In this document: positions 17,072 to 25,478 of the stretch, in pieces
How positions within the stretch are numbered: position 1 is the first letter of the stretch
Layout: every line of letters starts with the position of its first letter
Assembly: GCF_000423825.1 (NCBI RefSeq)
Contig: NZ_AUIS01000006.1
Location: 124,001 to 188,000, forward strand
Length of the DNA: 64,000 nt
DNA from: Thermithiobacillus tepidarius DSM 3134
GTDB lineage: Bacteria; Pseudomonadota; Gammaproteobacteria; Acidithiobacillales; Thermithiobacillaceae
Reading direction: 5' to 3'
Program-made: the position numbers and the translations under genes
Notes under the pieces: model-generated
Databases searched by the model: none
What the model was told of the DNA's origin: nothing
The model's input: only the letters and a program-made list of their open reading frames with translations

Positions 17072-17911
17072 CTAAATCTTACCTTTGCTGATGATGAAGC
17101 GGGAAAGAATGCTGAGCAGCAGAACCACCATCGTGATGACCAGGGCCCCGGCCCAGGCCAGGGCGTGCCAGTCCTCATAGGGGCTCATGGCGAACTGAAA
17201 GATCACCACCGGGACGTTGGCCATGGGTGCAAAGAGATTCGTGCTCCAGAACTGGTTGTTGAGGGCGGTGAACAACAGGGGCGCGGTCTCGCCGCTGATG
17301 CGCGCCAGCGCCAGCAGCACGCCGGTGAGAATGCCGGACATGGCGGCGCGGTAAGTCACCTTGGTAACCACGAGCCAGTATGGCGCTCCCAAGGCCAGAG
17401 CCGCCTCGCGCATGGTGCTCGGCACCAGCCGCAGCATTTCGTCGGTGGTGCGCAGCACCACCGGAATCAGGATGATGGCCAGCGCCAGCCCGCCCGCCAG
17501 GCCGGAGAAATGGCCGAGCTGCTTGACCACCAGAGTGTAGACGAACAGGCCGATGATGATGGAGGGCGCGCTCAGCAGGATGTCGTTGATGAAGCGGATG
17601 ACGCCGCCGATGCGCTGCCGGCCGGCGAACTCGCCCAGGTAAGTGCCGGCCAGGATGCCGATGGGCGTACCCACCAGGACCGCCAGCCCGATCATGATCA
17701 GGCTGCCGACGAAGGCGTTGGCCAGACCACCCGGGCTGCCGGGCGGCGGCGTGATCTCGCTGATGAGCTGCCAGTTGATGGCCTCGATGCCGTAGTCGAA
17801 GGTGGTCCACAGAATCCAGACCAGCCAAAAAAGGCCAAACAGAGTGGTCAGCACCGAAATGGACAGGTTGAAGGCGTTGAAAAAGCGCCGCCGCAGATAA
17901 AGCCAGCTCAT
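17072..17911 (-). CDS. pstA: phosphate ABC transporter permease PstA
   Basis: A 279-residue inner-membrane permease with about six membrane segments. The cytoplasmic coupling-helix motif is REAALALGAPYWLVVTKVTYRAA, in the EAA-loop position. AISGETAPLLF-like sequence (ARISGETAPLLFTA) is typical of PstA. The long open frame runs much further upstream, but the ATG at 17911 has AGGAGA close by and gives the normal family length. It lies eight bases after the pstC stop. Confidence 0.96.
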   Translation of the reverse strand: MSWLYLRRRFFNAFNLSISVLTTLFGLFWLVWILWTTFDYGIEAINWQLISEITPPPGSPGGLANAFVGSLIMIGLAVLVGTPIGILAGTYLGEFAGRQRIGGVIRFINDILLSAPSIIIGLFVYTLVVKQLGHFSGLAGGLALAIILIPVVLRTTDEMLRLVPSTMREAALALGAPYWLVVTKVTYRAAMSGILTGVLLALARISGETAPLLFTALNNQFWSTNLFAPMANVPVVIFQFAMSPYEDWHALAWAGALVITMVVLLLSILSRFIISKGKI

Positions 17912-17919
17912 GGGATCTC

Positions 17920-18879
17920 CTAACTCTCCTCGCCCGCTCTCCGCCCCAGGCGCAGCAGCAATACTTTGGCAAGCGCCAACACAATGAAGGTGATCACGAA
18001 GAGGACGAAGCCCAAGGCGATCAGGGCGGACAGGTACATCTCCGAATCCGCCTCGGCAAACTCGTTGGCCAGGGTGGAGGCGATGGAGTTGCCGGGATTC
18101 AGCAGGGACAGGCTGAAGTCGTGCGCGTTGCCGATGACGAAGGTCACTGCCATGGTTTCGCCCAGCGCGCGCCCGAGGCCGAGAAAGATGCCGCCGACCA
18201 CGGCGGTGCGGGTGTAAGGCAGCACTACGCTCCACACCACCTCCCAGGTGGTGGCCCCGAGGCCGTAGGCGGATTCCTTGAGCATGGCCGGCGTGACCAG
18301 GAAAACGTCGCGCATGATGGCGGCGATGAAGGGGATGATCATGATGGCCAGAATGATGCCGGCGGTGAGCATGCCGATGCCGAAGGGCGGCCCCTGGAAC
18401 AGGATGCCGATACCCGGAATGGCGCCCAGACGCTCGTCCATCCATGGCTCCACGTGATCGGCGAAAAACGGTGCGAAGACAAAGAGGCCCCACATGCCGT
18501 AAATGATGCTGGGAATGGCTGCCAGCAGCTCGATGGCGGTGCCGATGGGCTGGCGCAGCCAGGTGGGCGCCAGTTCGGAAATGAACAGCGCAATGCCGAA
18601 GCTCACGGGCACGGCGATGAGCAGAGCGATGAGCGAGCTGACCAGCGTGCCGTAGATGGGGATCAGCGCACCGAAGTCCTGCGCGACGGGATCCCAGCTC
18701 TTGCTGACGAAGAAGTGCCAGCCGAATTGCTGCAGGGCATCCCAGCCCCCCCAGACCAGGGAAGCGGCAATGGCCAGCAACAGAATCAGTACGAAGTAAG
18801 CCGCGAAGCTCGTCATCCCGAGGAAAAACTTGTCCCCCACGGCTGCGCGGGATGAACCGGTGTTGCCTTCTGCTTGCAC
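17920..18879 (-). CDS. pstC: phosphate ABC transporter permease PstC
   Basis: A 319-residue inner-membrane permease, the partner of PstA in the phosphate channel. It shows [15 protein letters not shown], the EAA-like loop [16 protein letters not shown], and [16 protein letters not shown], all standard for PstC. The start is GTG at 18879, with GGAGG four bases upstream; frames further upstream lack a ribosome-binding site. It is separated from pstS by 112 bases containing a stable hairpin. Confidence 0.95.
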   Translation of the reverse strand: MQAEGNTGSSRAAVGDKFFLGMTSFAAYFVLILLLAIAASLVWGGWDALQQFGWHFFVSKSWDPVAQDFGALIPIYGTLVSSLIALLIAVPVSFGIALFISELAPTWLRQPIGTAIELLAAIPSIIYGMWGLFVFAPFFADHVEPWMDERLGAIPGIGILFQGPPFGIGMLTAGIILAIMIIPFIAAIMRDVFLVTPAMLKESAYGLGATTWEVVWSVVLPYTRTAVVGGIFLGLGRALGETMAVTFVIGNAHDFSLSLLNPGNSIASTLANEFAEADSEMYLSALIALGFVLFVITFIVLALAKVLLLRLGRRAGEES

Positions 18880-18930
18880 GCGACCTCCGAAACCGCAGAA
18901 TTTCTTATGAGCTATGAATGCAAACTGAAA

Positions 18931-18949
18931 CGGGGCCACAAGGGCCCCG
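18931..18949 (-). terminator. hairpin between pstS and pstC (partial terminator or mRNA stabiliser)
   Basis: A perfect 7-bp stem CGGGGCC/GGCCCCG with a 5-base loop lies 42 bases downstream of the pstS stop. It is followed on the minus strand by a weakly T-rich stretch. Such a site can make pstS more abundant than the permease genes. It is not a strong terminator by sequence. Confidence 0.5.
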
Positions 18950-18991
18950 CAAGTGTACCTCAAGTCTCCCGCAGGAGCCATGAGGCCGAGA

Positions 18992-20026
18992 TCAGATTTT
19001 CAGTTCGGCCTTCCAGTAGCCTTCGATCTGCTTGACCGTCGTCGCCGGGAAAGGCACGTAGTCCAGGCTCTTGGCGATCTGCTGGCCGTTGTTCAGGAAC
19101 CAGCGGGCAAAGTCGATGACCTCCTTGTTCTGCGCCGCCGGAGCATCCTTGCGCACCAGCAGCCAGGTGGTCGCGGTGATGGGCCAGCTGTCCTTGCCGG
19201 GCTGATCGGTCATGACCAGGAAGAAGTCGCGGGTCTTGGACCAGTCGGCGTTGGCGGCGGCCGCCTGGAAGGTGGTGTCATCCGGCCGCACCACGTTGCC
19301 CGCCTTGTTCTTCATCAGACCATAGGCAATCTTGTTCTGCAGGGCGTAGGCGTATTCCACGTAGCCGATGGCGCCCTTGATCTTCTGCACGTAGGCGGCC
19401 ACGCCGGCGTTGCCCTTGCCGCCCACCCCGGTCGGCCAGGACACGGCGGTGCCTTCGCCGACCTTGCTCTTCCACTCCGGGCTCACCTTGGACAGGTAGT
19501 TGGTGAAGTTGAAGGTGGTGCCGGAGCCGTCGGAGCGGTGCACCACGTTGATCCGCATGTCGGGCAAGGGCAGGCGGGGGTTCAGGGCCTTGAGGGCGGG
19601 ATCGTTCCATTGGGTGATCTTGCCCAGATAGATGTCGGCCAGCACCTGGCCATTGAACACCATGCTGCCGGGCGCGATGCCGGGCACGTTCATGACGGGC
19701 ACGATGCCGATGATCACGCCGGGGAACTGGGCCAGGTTGTTCTTGTCCAGCTCGGCCGGCTCCAGGGGCATGTCGGTCGCGCCGAACGCCACGGTTTTGG
19801 CTTTGATCTGCGCAATACCGCCGCCGGAACCGATGGACTGGTAGTTGACGCTGTTGCCCGTGTTGGCTTTGTAGGTCTCCGCCCACTTGGACAGCACCGG
19901 GTAAATGGCGCTGCTGCCGGCGCCGGTCACCTCGGCGGCCTGCGCCAGGGAAACTGTGGCACCCAGGGTCAGGGCCACCGCGCCCATGCTCAGCGTGCGA
20001 ACGATGTACTGCGTTGCTTTAGCCAT
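18992..20026 (-). CDS. pstS: periplasmic phosphate-binding protein PstS (copy 1, soluble)
   Basis: A 344-residue binding protein with a Sec signal peptide (to about residue 31, cleavage near [10 protein letters not shown]) and no lipobox cysteine. The mature protein starts [12 protein letters not shown]. The phosphate-binding elements [16 protein letters not shown] and [12 protein letters not shown] are visible. It delivers phosphate to PstCA. GGGAG precedes the ATG. It is preceded by a Pho box and followed by pstCAB-phoU, so it is the operon's main binding protein. It shares a near-identical 225-bp internal tract with the second pstS. Confidence 0.96.
   Translation of the reverse strand: MAKATQYIVRTLSMGAVALTLGATVSLAQAAEVTGAGSSAIYPVLSKWAETYKANTGNSVNYQSIGSGGGIAQIKAKTVAFGATDMPLEPAELDKNNLAQFPGVIIGIVPVMNVPGIAPGSMVFNGQVLADIYLGKITQWNDPALKALNPRLPLPDMRINVVHRSDGSGTTFNFTNYLSKVSPEWKSKVGEGTAVSWPTGVGGKGNAGVAAYVQKIKGAIGYVEYAYALQNKIAYGLMKNKAGNVVRPDDTTFQAAAANADWSKTRDFFLVMTDQPGKDSWPITATTWLLVRKDAPAAQNKEVIDFARWFLNNGQQIAKSLDYVPFPATTVKQIEGYWKAELKI
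19433..19657 (-). repeat. near-identical tract shared by the two pstS genes, copy 1
   Basis: This 225-base segment matches 20887-21111 at 220 of 225 positions with no gaps. It consists of a 114-base perfect block, a 22-base block with five differences and an 89-base perfect block. The sequence just outside the tract is clearly diverged. It encodes the region around [12 protein letters not shown]. Confidence 0.9.
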
Positions 20027-20104
20027 GAAACATCTCCCTTGAAGAAGCAAGAATTTAAGTCGAAGGACGCTCCCTGAGCCGTTCGGGCTTCCTCCGGCAG
20101 GCGT

Positions 20105-20138
20105 ATCCTATCCAAAACTTGTTACATTTTTATGACAG
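20105..20138 (-). promoter_or_regulatory. Pho box and -10 element of the pstSCAB-phoU-ppx operon
   Basis: On the minus strand CTGTCATAAAAATGTAAC (20121-20138) is a clear PhoB box. After 10 bases comes TAGGAT (20105-20110). PhoB boxes replace the -35 element at this spacing in known Pho promoters. Transcription would begin near 20098, giving a leader of about 70 bases before pstS. Confidence 0.85.
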
Positions 20139-20300
20139 TTCAAAACTTTTTGCGCATCATCAGCGCCGCCTGCGCATGCGTCGCGCGCGCCGGGCGCGGC
20201 GCTGGGCGCAGGCGTTGGACAAATAAGGCATGGTCGGGATCTGGGGAGTCGGATCGGTGGAAGGCATGGGCGCGGTTCTCCTGGAGCGGTTTGCCGCACC

Positions 20301-20334
20301 ACCCTATTCCGAAGATGTGTCAGCCTGATGACGG
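20301..20334 (-). promoter_or_regulatory. possible second, degenerate Pho box upstream of pstS
   Basis: On the minus strand CCGTCATCAGGCTGACAC (20317-20334) has two 7-mers each one base off CTGTCAT/CTGTCAC, with a 4-base spacer. TAGGGT (20301-20306) follows after 10 bases, the same geometry as the stronger site. It would give a longer pstS leader. Confidence 0.4.
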
Positions 20335-20430
20335 GTCTATTAAAGTTTTGTGACGAAAGCCCGGCTGGGCGCAAGGCGGGAATGGCCCGCCACGGTGCGC
20401 TGGACCCGGGCGGGCGACGACCAAGGGGGA

Positions 20431-21474
20431 TTAGGCAGGCGACTGACCGGCTTTGAGCTCCGTCTTCCAGTAGTTTTCGATCAACTGCACCGCCGCGGGC
20501 GGCAGGGGCACGTAATCGAGCTGCGTCGCGATCGGCGCACCGTTGGCCAGGGACCAGCGGAAGAAGTCCAGCACGGCCCTCGTTTTTTCCGCGTTGCCCT
20601 GCCGGGGCACCAGAATCCAGGTGGCGGCCGTGATGGGCCAGCTGTCCTTGCCGGCCTGATCGGTCAGGATCAGATAGAAGTCGCGGGTCTTGGCCCAGTC
20701 GGCGTTGGCGGCGGCCGCCTGGAAGGTGGCCTGGCTGGGGGCGACCACCTGCCCCGCCTGATTTTGCATCTTGCCGTGCACCATCTTGTTCTGCAGGGCG
20801 TAGGCGTATTCCACGTAGCCGATGGAGCCGTTCAGGCGCTGCACGTAGGCGGCCACGCCCTCGTTGCCCTTGCCGCCGACGCCACCCGGCCAGGACACGG
20901 CGGTGCCTTCGCCGACCTTGCTCTTCCACTCCGGGCTCACCTTGGACAGGTAGTTGGTGAAGTTGAAGGTGGTGCCGGAGCCGTCGGAGCGGTGCACCAC
21001 ATTGATCCGCAGATCAGGCAACGGCAGGCGGGGGTTCAGGGCCTTGAGGGCGGGATCGTTCCATTGGGTGATCTTGCCCAGATAGATGTCGGCCAGCACC
21101 TGGCCATTGAAGGTGATGCCGCCGGGCTGGACGCCGGGCAGGTTGACCACCGGCACGATGCCGATGATGACCGCCGGGAACTGGGCCAGCTTGTCCTTGG
21201 CCAGCTCCTCGGGCGCGAGCGGCTTGTCCGTGGCGCCGAAGTCCACGGTGCCGGCCTTGACCTGCGCAATGCCGGCGCCGGAGCCGATGGATTGGTAGTT
21301 GACATTTGTCTTGGCTTGGGATTTGTACGCCTCGGTCCACTTGGACAGCACGGGGTAGATGGCGGTGGAGCCGGCGCCGTTGATCTGGGTGGCCCGCCCG
21401 CCGCAACCGACGAGACCTGCGCCGACGGCCAGCACACCGAAACCGTAAAGCAGGATTTGCTTCTTCTTATCCAT
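20431..21474 (-). CDS. phosphate-binding protein PstS (copy 2, predicted lipoprotein)
   Basis: A 347-residue PstS paralogue. It begins MDKKKQILLYGFGVL and has a lipobox L21-V-G-C24, so it should be anchored to a membrane by lipid, unlike the soluble copy. The binding elements SGAGIAQV, FGATDKPL and [12 protein letters not shown] are kept. AAGGAGAGG precedes the ATG. It starts 42 bases after the phoR stop and is probably read with phoBR. A tethered second binding protein could serve at different phosphate levels or share the same permease; that is inference. Confidence 0.93.
   Translation of the reverse strand: MDKKKQILLYGFGVLAVGAGLVGCGGRATQINGAGSTAIYPVLSKWTEAYKSQAKTNVNYQSIGSGAGIAQVKAGTVDFGATDKPLAPEELAKDKLAQFPAVIIGIVPVVNLPGVQPGGITFNGQVLADIYLGKITQWNDPALKALNPRLPLPDLRINVVHRSDGSGTTFNFTNYLSKVSPEWKSKVGEGTAVSWPGGVGGKGNEGVAAYVQRLNGSIGYVEYAYALQNKMVHGKMQNQAGQVVAPSQATFQAAAANADWAKTRDFYLILTDQAGKDSWPITAATWILVPRQGNAEKTRAVLDFFRWSLANGAPIATQLDYVPLPPAAVQLIENYWKTELKAGQSPA
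20887..21111 (-). repeat. near-identical tract shared by the two pstS genes, copy 2
   Basis: Partner of 19433-19657: 220 of 225 positions are identical without gaps. The identity includes synonymous codon positions, whereas the 5' parts of the genes and the bases directly flanking the tract differ. Confidence 0.9.
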
Positions 21475-21516
21475 GGTGCCTCTCCTTGCTGAGAAATGAA
21501 CAGAATGCGGCGTCGA

Positions 21517-22821
21517 TCAAGCCTGGCCCAGGCGCTGTGCCGGGAAATGCACGCTGAAGCGGCTGCCCCGACCTGGGGCACTTTCCAGCTCGAGCCGGCC
21601 ATCATAGCGCGCGGCCGCATGCTTGACGATGGACAGTCCCAACCCTGTGCCGCCGCTGGCGCGGGAGCGCCCTTTGTCCACCCGATAGAAACGCTCCGTC
21701 AACCGGTGCAGGTGCTCGGGCGGAATCCCCTCACCCGTATCCTCCACGATAAAAACCGCCTCTTCGCCCTGCCGCCGCCAGACCACGTGGATGCGCTCGC
21801 CGGCAGGTGTGTATTTGACCGCATTTTCGATCAGATTGCGCACGATGCTGGTAATGTCGAGGCTGTGCGCCTGCAGGCAGAGCGCCCGATCCAGATCCGT
21901 GCTGAGCCGCAGCTGCTTGCTCTGCACCTGCTCTTGCATGGCCGACAGAGTCTGCTCCACCAAGCCGGCCGGACAGACGGCCTCACCCGGCTGGGGGGGC
22001 GCACCGGCCTCCAAACGCGCCAGCGTCAGCAGATCATCGACCAGATCCTGCATGCGCGCCGTCTGCTGCGCCATCAATTGCAGGTAGCCCAGTGCTTCGT
22101 CGTTGCCGCAGCCTGGCGTGTCCTGCAGGGTTTCGATGAAGCCGCTGACCACCGTGAGCGGACTGCGCAGCTCGTGCGACACATTGGCCACGAAGTCCCG
22201 GCGCACCTGCTCGAGCTGCAGCAGACGACTGATGTCGCGAAAGACCATGAGGCTATGGCCGTTGGGCAGCATATAGCGGTTGCCTTCCAGGGTGCGTTCC
22301 GGCAAGGCCGGTGCCGGCAGCTGGATGGTGCCGGGCGCGCCTGCCTCGAAAAAGGCCAGGAAGCGGGGATTGCGCACCAGATAGCTCAGGGGCTGACCCC
22401 GGTCCGTCGGCCAGCGCAGGCCGAGCAAGCGGGCGCAGGCGCGGTTGGCCCACAGGATCTGGCCAGCGGGATCCAGCAGCAAGAGGACATCCGGCAGGAT
22501 GTCGATGGCCTCGCGGAACTGGGACATGGCCTCGTTCAACTGCTGGCGCTGCTGCTCTTCCCCTTTGCGCCAGCGATAGCCGAGGGAGAAGATCTCCTCC
22601 CATTGGCCGCTGGCGGGCGGCGGCAGGACGTTGTCCGGCGAGGCGAACCATTGGCGCAGCTTGTGCACTTGGCTGCGATGCCAGGCAACCCAGAAGACGA
22701 GCACCAACAGGGCAAGGATGGCCATGGCCCGGCAGATCGGATGCGCGCAGCCAAGCCATACGGGCGCAGCGCCCAGCCCCGCCAGCAGCGCCGGCGCCAG
22801 CCAGTTCCGCACGCTCAGCAT
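21517..22821 (-). CDS. phoR: phosphate-regulon sensor histidine kinase PhoR
   Basis: A 434-residue kinase. Two hydrophobic segments near the N-terminus (about residues 8-24 and 32-48) anchor it with almost no periplasmic part, as in other PhoR. A PAS domain (about 105-200) follows. The dimerisation domain has H216 in VSHELRSPL. The ATPase domain has NLIENAVKYTP, EDTGEGIP and GGTGLGLS. It phosphorylates PhoB when the PstSCAB-PhoU complex signals low phosphate. It lies 103 bases downstream of phoB, with a strong hairpin between them. Confidence 0.96.
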   Translation of the reverse strand: MLSVRNWLAPALLAGLGAAPVWLGCAHPICRAMAILALLVLVFWVAWHRSQVHKLRQWFASPDNVLPPPASGQWEEIFSLGYRWRKGEEQQRQQLNEAMSQFREAIDILPDVLLLLDPAGQILWANRACARLLGLRWPTDRGQPLSYLVRNPRFLAFFEAGAPGTIQLPAPALPERTLEGNRYMLPNGHSLMVFRDISRLLQLEQVRRDFVANVSHELRSPLTVVSGFIETLQDTPGCGNDEALGYLQLMAQQTARMQDLVDDLLTLARLEAGAPPQPGEAVCPAGLVEQTLSAMQEQVQSKQLRLSTDLDRALCLQAHSLDITSIVRNLIENAVKYTPAGERIHVVWRRQGEEAVFIVEDTGEGIPPEHLHRLTERFYRVDKGRSRASGGTGLGLSIVKHAAARYDGRLELESAPGRGSRFSVHFPAQRLGQA

Positions 22822-22879
22822 GGCCGCCGGTGATGCGCGGAGCGCAAAATGTGGGAACGGGCCAGAAAACGGTGCCGCT

Positions 22880-22905
22880 GGCGACCGGCCCCCGCGCCGG
22901 TCGCC
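22880..22905 (-). other. perfect 10-bp hairpin between phoB and phoR
   Basis: GGCGACCGGC and GCCGGTCGCC pair over 10 bp with a 6-base GC-rich loop. It lies 19 bases past the phoB stop on the minus strand. A run of four T appears only about 12 bases further on, so it may attenuate transcription into phoR or protect the phoB message rather than terminate fully. Confidence 0.6.
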
Positions 22906-22924
22906 TCACGCCTGAGCGGTGGGG

Positions 22925-23653
22925 TCATGGTGCGGAGGACAGCAACGGGGTCTCGGCCCGGAAGCGATAGCCCGAGCCGCGCACGGTTTCAATGTAGTTT
23001 TCGCAGCCAAAGGGCTCCAGCGCCTTGCGCAAACGCCGGATGTGCACATCCACGGTGCGCTCCTCGACATAAACCTGCTGGCCCCAGACCCGGTCCAGCA
23101 GGGCGTTGCGAGTAAAGACCCGCTCGGGATGGGACATGAGAAAGCGCAACAGCTTGAACTCGGTCGGTCCCAGATGCAGCTCCACGTTGCCGGCGAAGAC
23201 CCGATGCGATTGCAGCTCCAAGCGCAGGATGCCCACATTCAACGTGCGCTGATCCTGGCCCTTGTACGCGCGGCGCAGCACAGCCTTGACCCGCGCCACC
23301 ATTTCCTTGGGCGAAAAGGGCTTGCTGATGTAGTCGTCGGCGCCCGACTCCAGGCCGCGCACCCGGTCGCTCTCCTCGCCGCGGGCCGTGATGAGCATGA
23401 TCGGCAAGTGCTCGCTGTCCTCGTCCCGCCGCAAGGTCCTGCACCAAGCGAGCCCGCTCTCGCCGGGCAGCATCCAATCGAGGATGAGCAGCTGCGGGTG
23501 CCAACTCTTCAGGATGGGATCGGCCGCCTCCACGCTGTCCACGCACTGGACCACGTACCCTTGGCGCACCAGGGAAACCCGGATCAATTCCTGAATGCCC
23601 GGTTCGTCCTCCACCACCAGGATGCGAAAGGGCTGCTCCGTTTTTTCTTCCAT
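22925..23653 (-). CDS. phoB: phosphate-regulon response regulator PhoB
   Basis: A 242-residue OmpR-type regulator. The receiver domain has the acidic pair E15/D16 in VVEDEPG, the phospho-acceptor D59 in LILDWMLPG and the lysine in YISKPF. The C-terminal winged helix ends RLRKALEPFGCENYIETVRGSGYRF, the DNA-recognition region. The ATG at 23653 is preceded by AGGA; a GTG 27 bases upstream has no ribosome-binding site. It is the first gene of the minus-strand phosphate locus and the predicted activator of both Pho boxes described here. Confidence 0.96.
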   Translation of the reverse strand: MEEKTEQPFRILVVEDEPGIQELIRVSLVRQGYVVQCVDSVEAADPILKSWHPQLLILDWMLPGESGLAWCRTLRRDEDSEHLPIMLITARGEESDRVRGLESGADDYISKPFSPKEMVARVKAVLRRAYKGQDQRTLNVGILRLELQSHRVFAGNVELHLGPTEFKLLRFLMSHPERVFTRNALLDRVWGQQVYVEERTVDVHIRRLRKALEPFGCENYIETVRGSGYRFRAETPLLSSAP

Positions 23654-23705
23654 GGCCACGTCCTGCTTTAGGCTTTCCACACGATTTCAGAGACTTGCGC
23701 GGCTC

Positions 23706-23735
23706 ATATTAGCCTACCCTTCGGCCGACTGGCAA
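23706..23735 (-). promoter_or_regulatory. possible phoB promoter
   Basis: On the minus strand TTGCCA (23730-23735) and TAATAT (23706-23711) are separated by 18 bases. They lie about 52 bases upstream of the phoB start. I see no Pho box next to it, so autoregulation is not evident from sequence. Confidence 0.35.
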
Positions 23736-23775
23736 AGCTACTCTGCGCTTTCCCTTTTATATATACTTTTTGATC

Positions 23776-25458
23776 ATGAAACACGTGCTGTCCGAGCCAC
23801 GCATCTTCATCCCGCCCCAGCGCAGCGACTGGATACCCAGCCGCCTGCACATGCAGACCTTTCTGAACATGCGCCCCGGCGGCACGCCTCCCTACGCAGG
23901 CGACATGGACCGCTTCGCGGCGGCCGCGGCGGAAGCCAACCGCACGCGCCTGAAGGCCGCCCACCGCTTGGCGGTGGCGACGCATTTCCACAAGTGGTTC
24001 AGGGAGCGGCTCAACTACTGGTACGAATACGCCTGCGCCCAGGAAGCAAAGGGCCAGAACCAGGCGCGCTGGGACCTCATCCGCAGCGTGGAGGAATTGG
24101 CGACCGCCTTCAAGATCGTGGTCGCCCAGGGCGAGCAGGAGGAATCCCGGAACCGGCCGGGCATCCTGGCGACGGCCGTTCTGAACGCTCTGGAGATCCA
24201 CGTGCTGCTCATGCGCCTGCTGGTGGAGCGCTACCGGGAAGTGCCGCCGCGCCTGTGGAAGGAAAGCCACGCGCTTTTCAGCATTGCCCGCGAGCACGGG
24301 CTGGCCTTGCGCGCGCAGGGCTCCAGCAGCGGGGACACGGTTTGCATCCAGCAGATCTATACCCAGCTGTGCCTCATCGGCATCGTCGACGCCTACCGCC
24401 AAGCCCCCGGCCTGCTGCCCTGGATGGTCGCCTACCTGCACAAGTATGCCGCCGCCCTGTCCCTCACCCCTTACCGGGAGCGCCCCATCCCGGTGGGCGC
24501 GGACAGCCTGCCCGCCATCTTCCTGATCGATCCGGACGCCGAGCGCGGGCCGATCGCGCCCTGGCATATGTACAGCGAGCACGGCTGGCTGTCCGAGGAC
24601 CGGCTGCCGCACTGCCTGGTGCTGGACGCGGAGCCGCTGGAGGAACTGCTGCCGGAACACCTGCGCCTGCTCAACGAGGGCGAGGACCCGGCACTCATCC
24701 ACGAAACCCTGGCGCAACTGCCGGCCGCCCAGCGGCAGGAACTGGTGGAGCAGATCTGGTCCGCGCTGTTGCCGGATGTCCGGGAGGCGGCGCGCAAGGA
24801 CGTCTGGGGCATTCCGGTGCGCCTGTATCCGCAGATCCAGAACATCGTCCTGCGCCTGCGCCAGGGCGATGCCCCGCGATCCGACTACGCCCTGGCCGAT
24901 GCCGCCGACGCGCAACCGGCGGAGTTCCGCACCGCCACCCAGGCCGCCTGCAGCTGGCAACTGGTGGATGTGAGCAACACCGGCATGCGCATCGTCTGCG
25001 ATTATGCCACGGCCCCGGAAATCGAGGTGGGCCAGGTGGTGGGCATCGAGCCGGCCGACCCGGCCGACGTCGACTGGGATGCGGTGCTGAACGGGTTCGC
25101 CGGCGACCTCCCGCCCCTCACCCAGGTGACGGTCACCCAGGTGCGCTGGGTGCGCCAAAACCTGCGCGGCGGCATTCAGATGGGACTGCGCAAGCTGGGC
25201 AAGCAGGTGCGGGCGGCCGCCCTGGCGCTCGACGAGAGCCCCGTGGAAGGGGAAAGCATTCCCATCGTCCTGCTGCAGCAAGGCGGGCGGCACCACCTGC
25301 TGCTGCCCGGCACGGTCAACCCGCAGGGGGGCGCGACCGGCCTGCTCACGGAAACGGCAGACGGCGTGGCCGGTGCGCGACGCATCCGGCTCGGTCCGGT
25401 GGTCATCAAGACCCGCTATTTTCGGCAAATCGAGTTCACCTATCTGCCGCCGGCCTGA
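23776..25458 (+). CDS. large uncharacterised protein with a PilZ-like C-terminal region
   Basis: A 560-residue cytoplasmic protein, predicted mostly helical up to about residue 380. No signal peptide or membrane helix is seen. Near the C-terminus, DVSNTGMRIV (residues 398-407) and VRWVRQNLRGGIQMGLRKL (ending near 472) resemble the D-x-S-x-x-G and final strands of a PilZ domain, which binds cyclic di-GMP. The upstream R-x3-R part of a canonical PilZ site is not clear, so binding is uncertain. The gene is divergent from phoB; the gap is AT-rich (TATATATAC), and the ATG has no ribosome-binding site, so a leaderless message is possible. Confidence 0.7.
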   Translation: MKHVLSEPRIFIPPQRSDWIPSRLHMQTFLNMRPGGTPPYAGDMDRFAAAAAEANRTRLKAAHRLAVATHFHKWFRERLNYWYEYACAQEAKGQNQARWDLIRSVEELATAFKIVVAQGEQEESRNRPGILATAVLNALEIHVLLMRLLVERYREVPPRLWKESHALFSIAREHGLALRAQGSSSGDTVCIQQIYTQLCLIGIVDAYRQAPGLLPWMVAYLHKYAAALSLTPYRERPIPVGADSLPAIFLIDPDAERGPIAPWHMYSEHGWLSEDRLPHCLVLDAEPLEELLPEHLRLLNEGEDPALIHETLAQLPAAQRQELVEQIWSALLPDVREAARKDVWGIPVRLYPQIQNIVLRLRQGDAPRSDYALADAADAQPAEFRTATQAACSWQLVDVSNTGMRIVCDYATAPEIEVGQVVGIEPADPADVDWDAVLNGFAGDLPPLTQVTVTQVRWVRQNLRGGIQMGLRKLGKQVRAAALALDESPVEGESIPIVLLQQGGRHHLLLPGTVNPQGGATGLLTETADGVAGARRIRLGPVVIKTRYFRQIEFTYLPPA

Positions 25459-25478
25459 GCGCGGCAGGATCGCCGGCT

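Larger units (their letters stand above)
20027..20430 (-). other. 404-base control region between the two pstS genes
   Basis: I see no gene here. On the minus strand it holds a degenerate Pho box with a -10-like hexamer (20301-20334), then the strong Pho box promoter (20105-20138), a leader of about 70 bases and the pstS ribosome-binding site. The middle part (about 20140-20300) is GC-rich with no recognised element. Confidence 0.6.

Noticed and set aside
17911-18493. Upstream extension of the pstA frame through pstC
   Set aside because: It is a shadow of pstC; the ATG at 17911 has a good ribosome-binding site and gives the family length.
23654-23775. Pho box for phoB autoregulation
   Set aside because: No pair of CTGTCAT-like half-sites is present in the gap; only an ordinary promoter pattern is seen.
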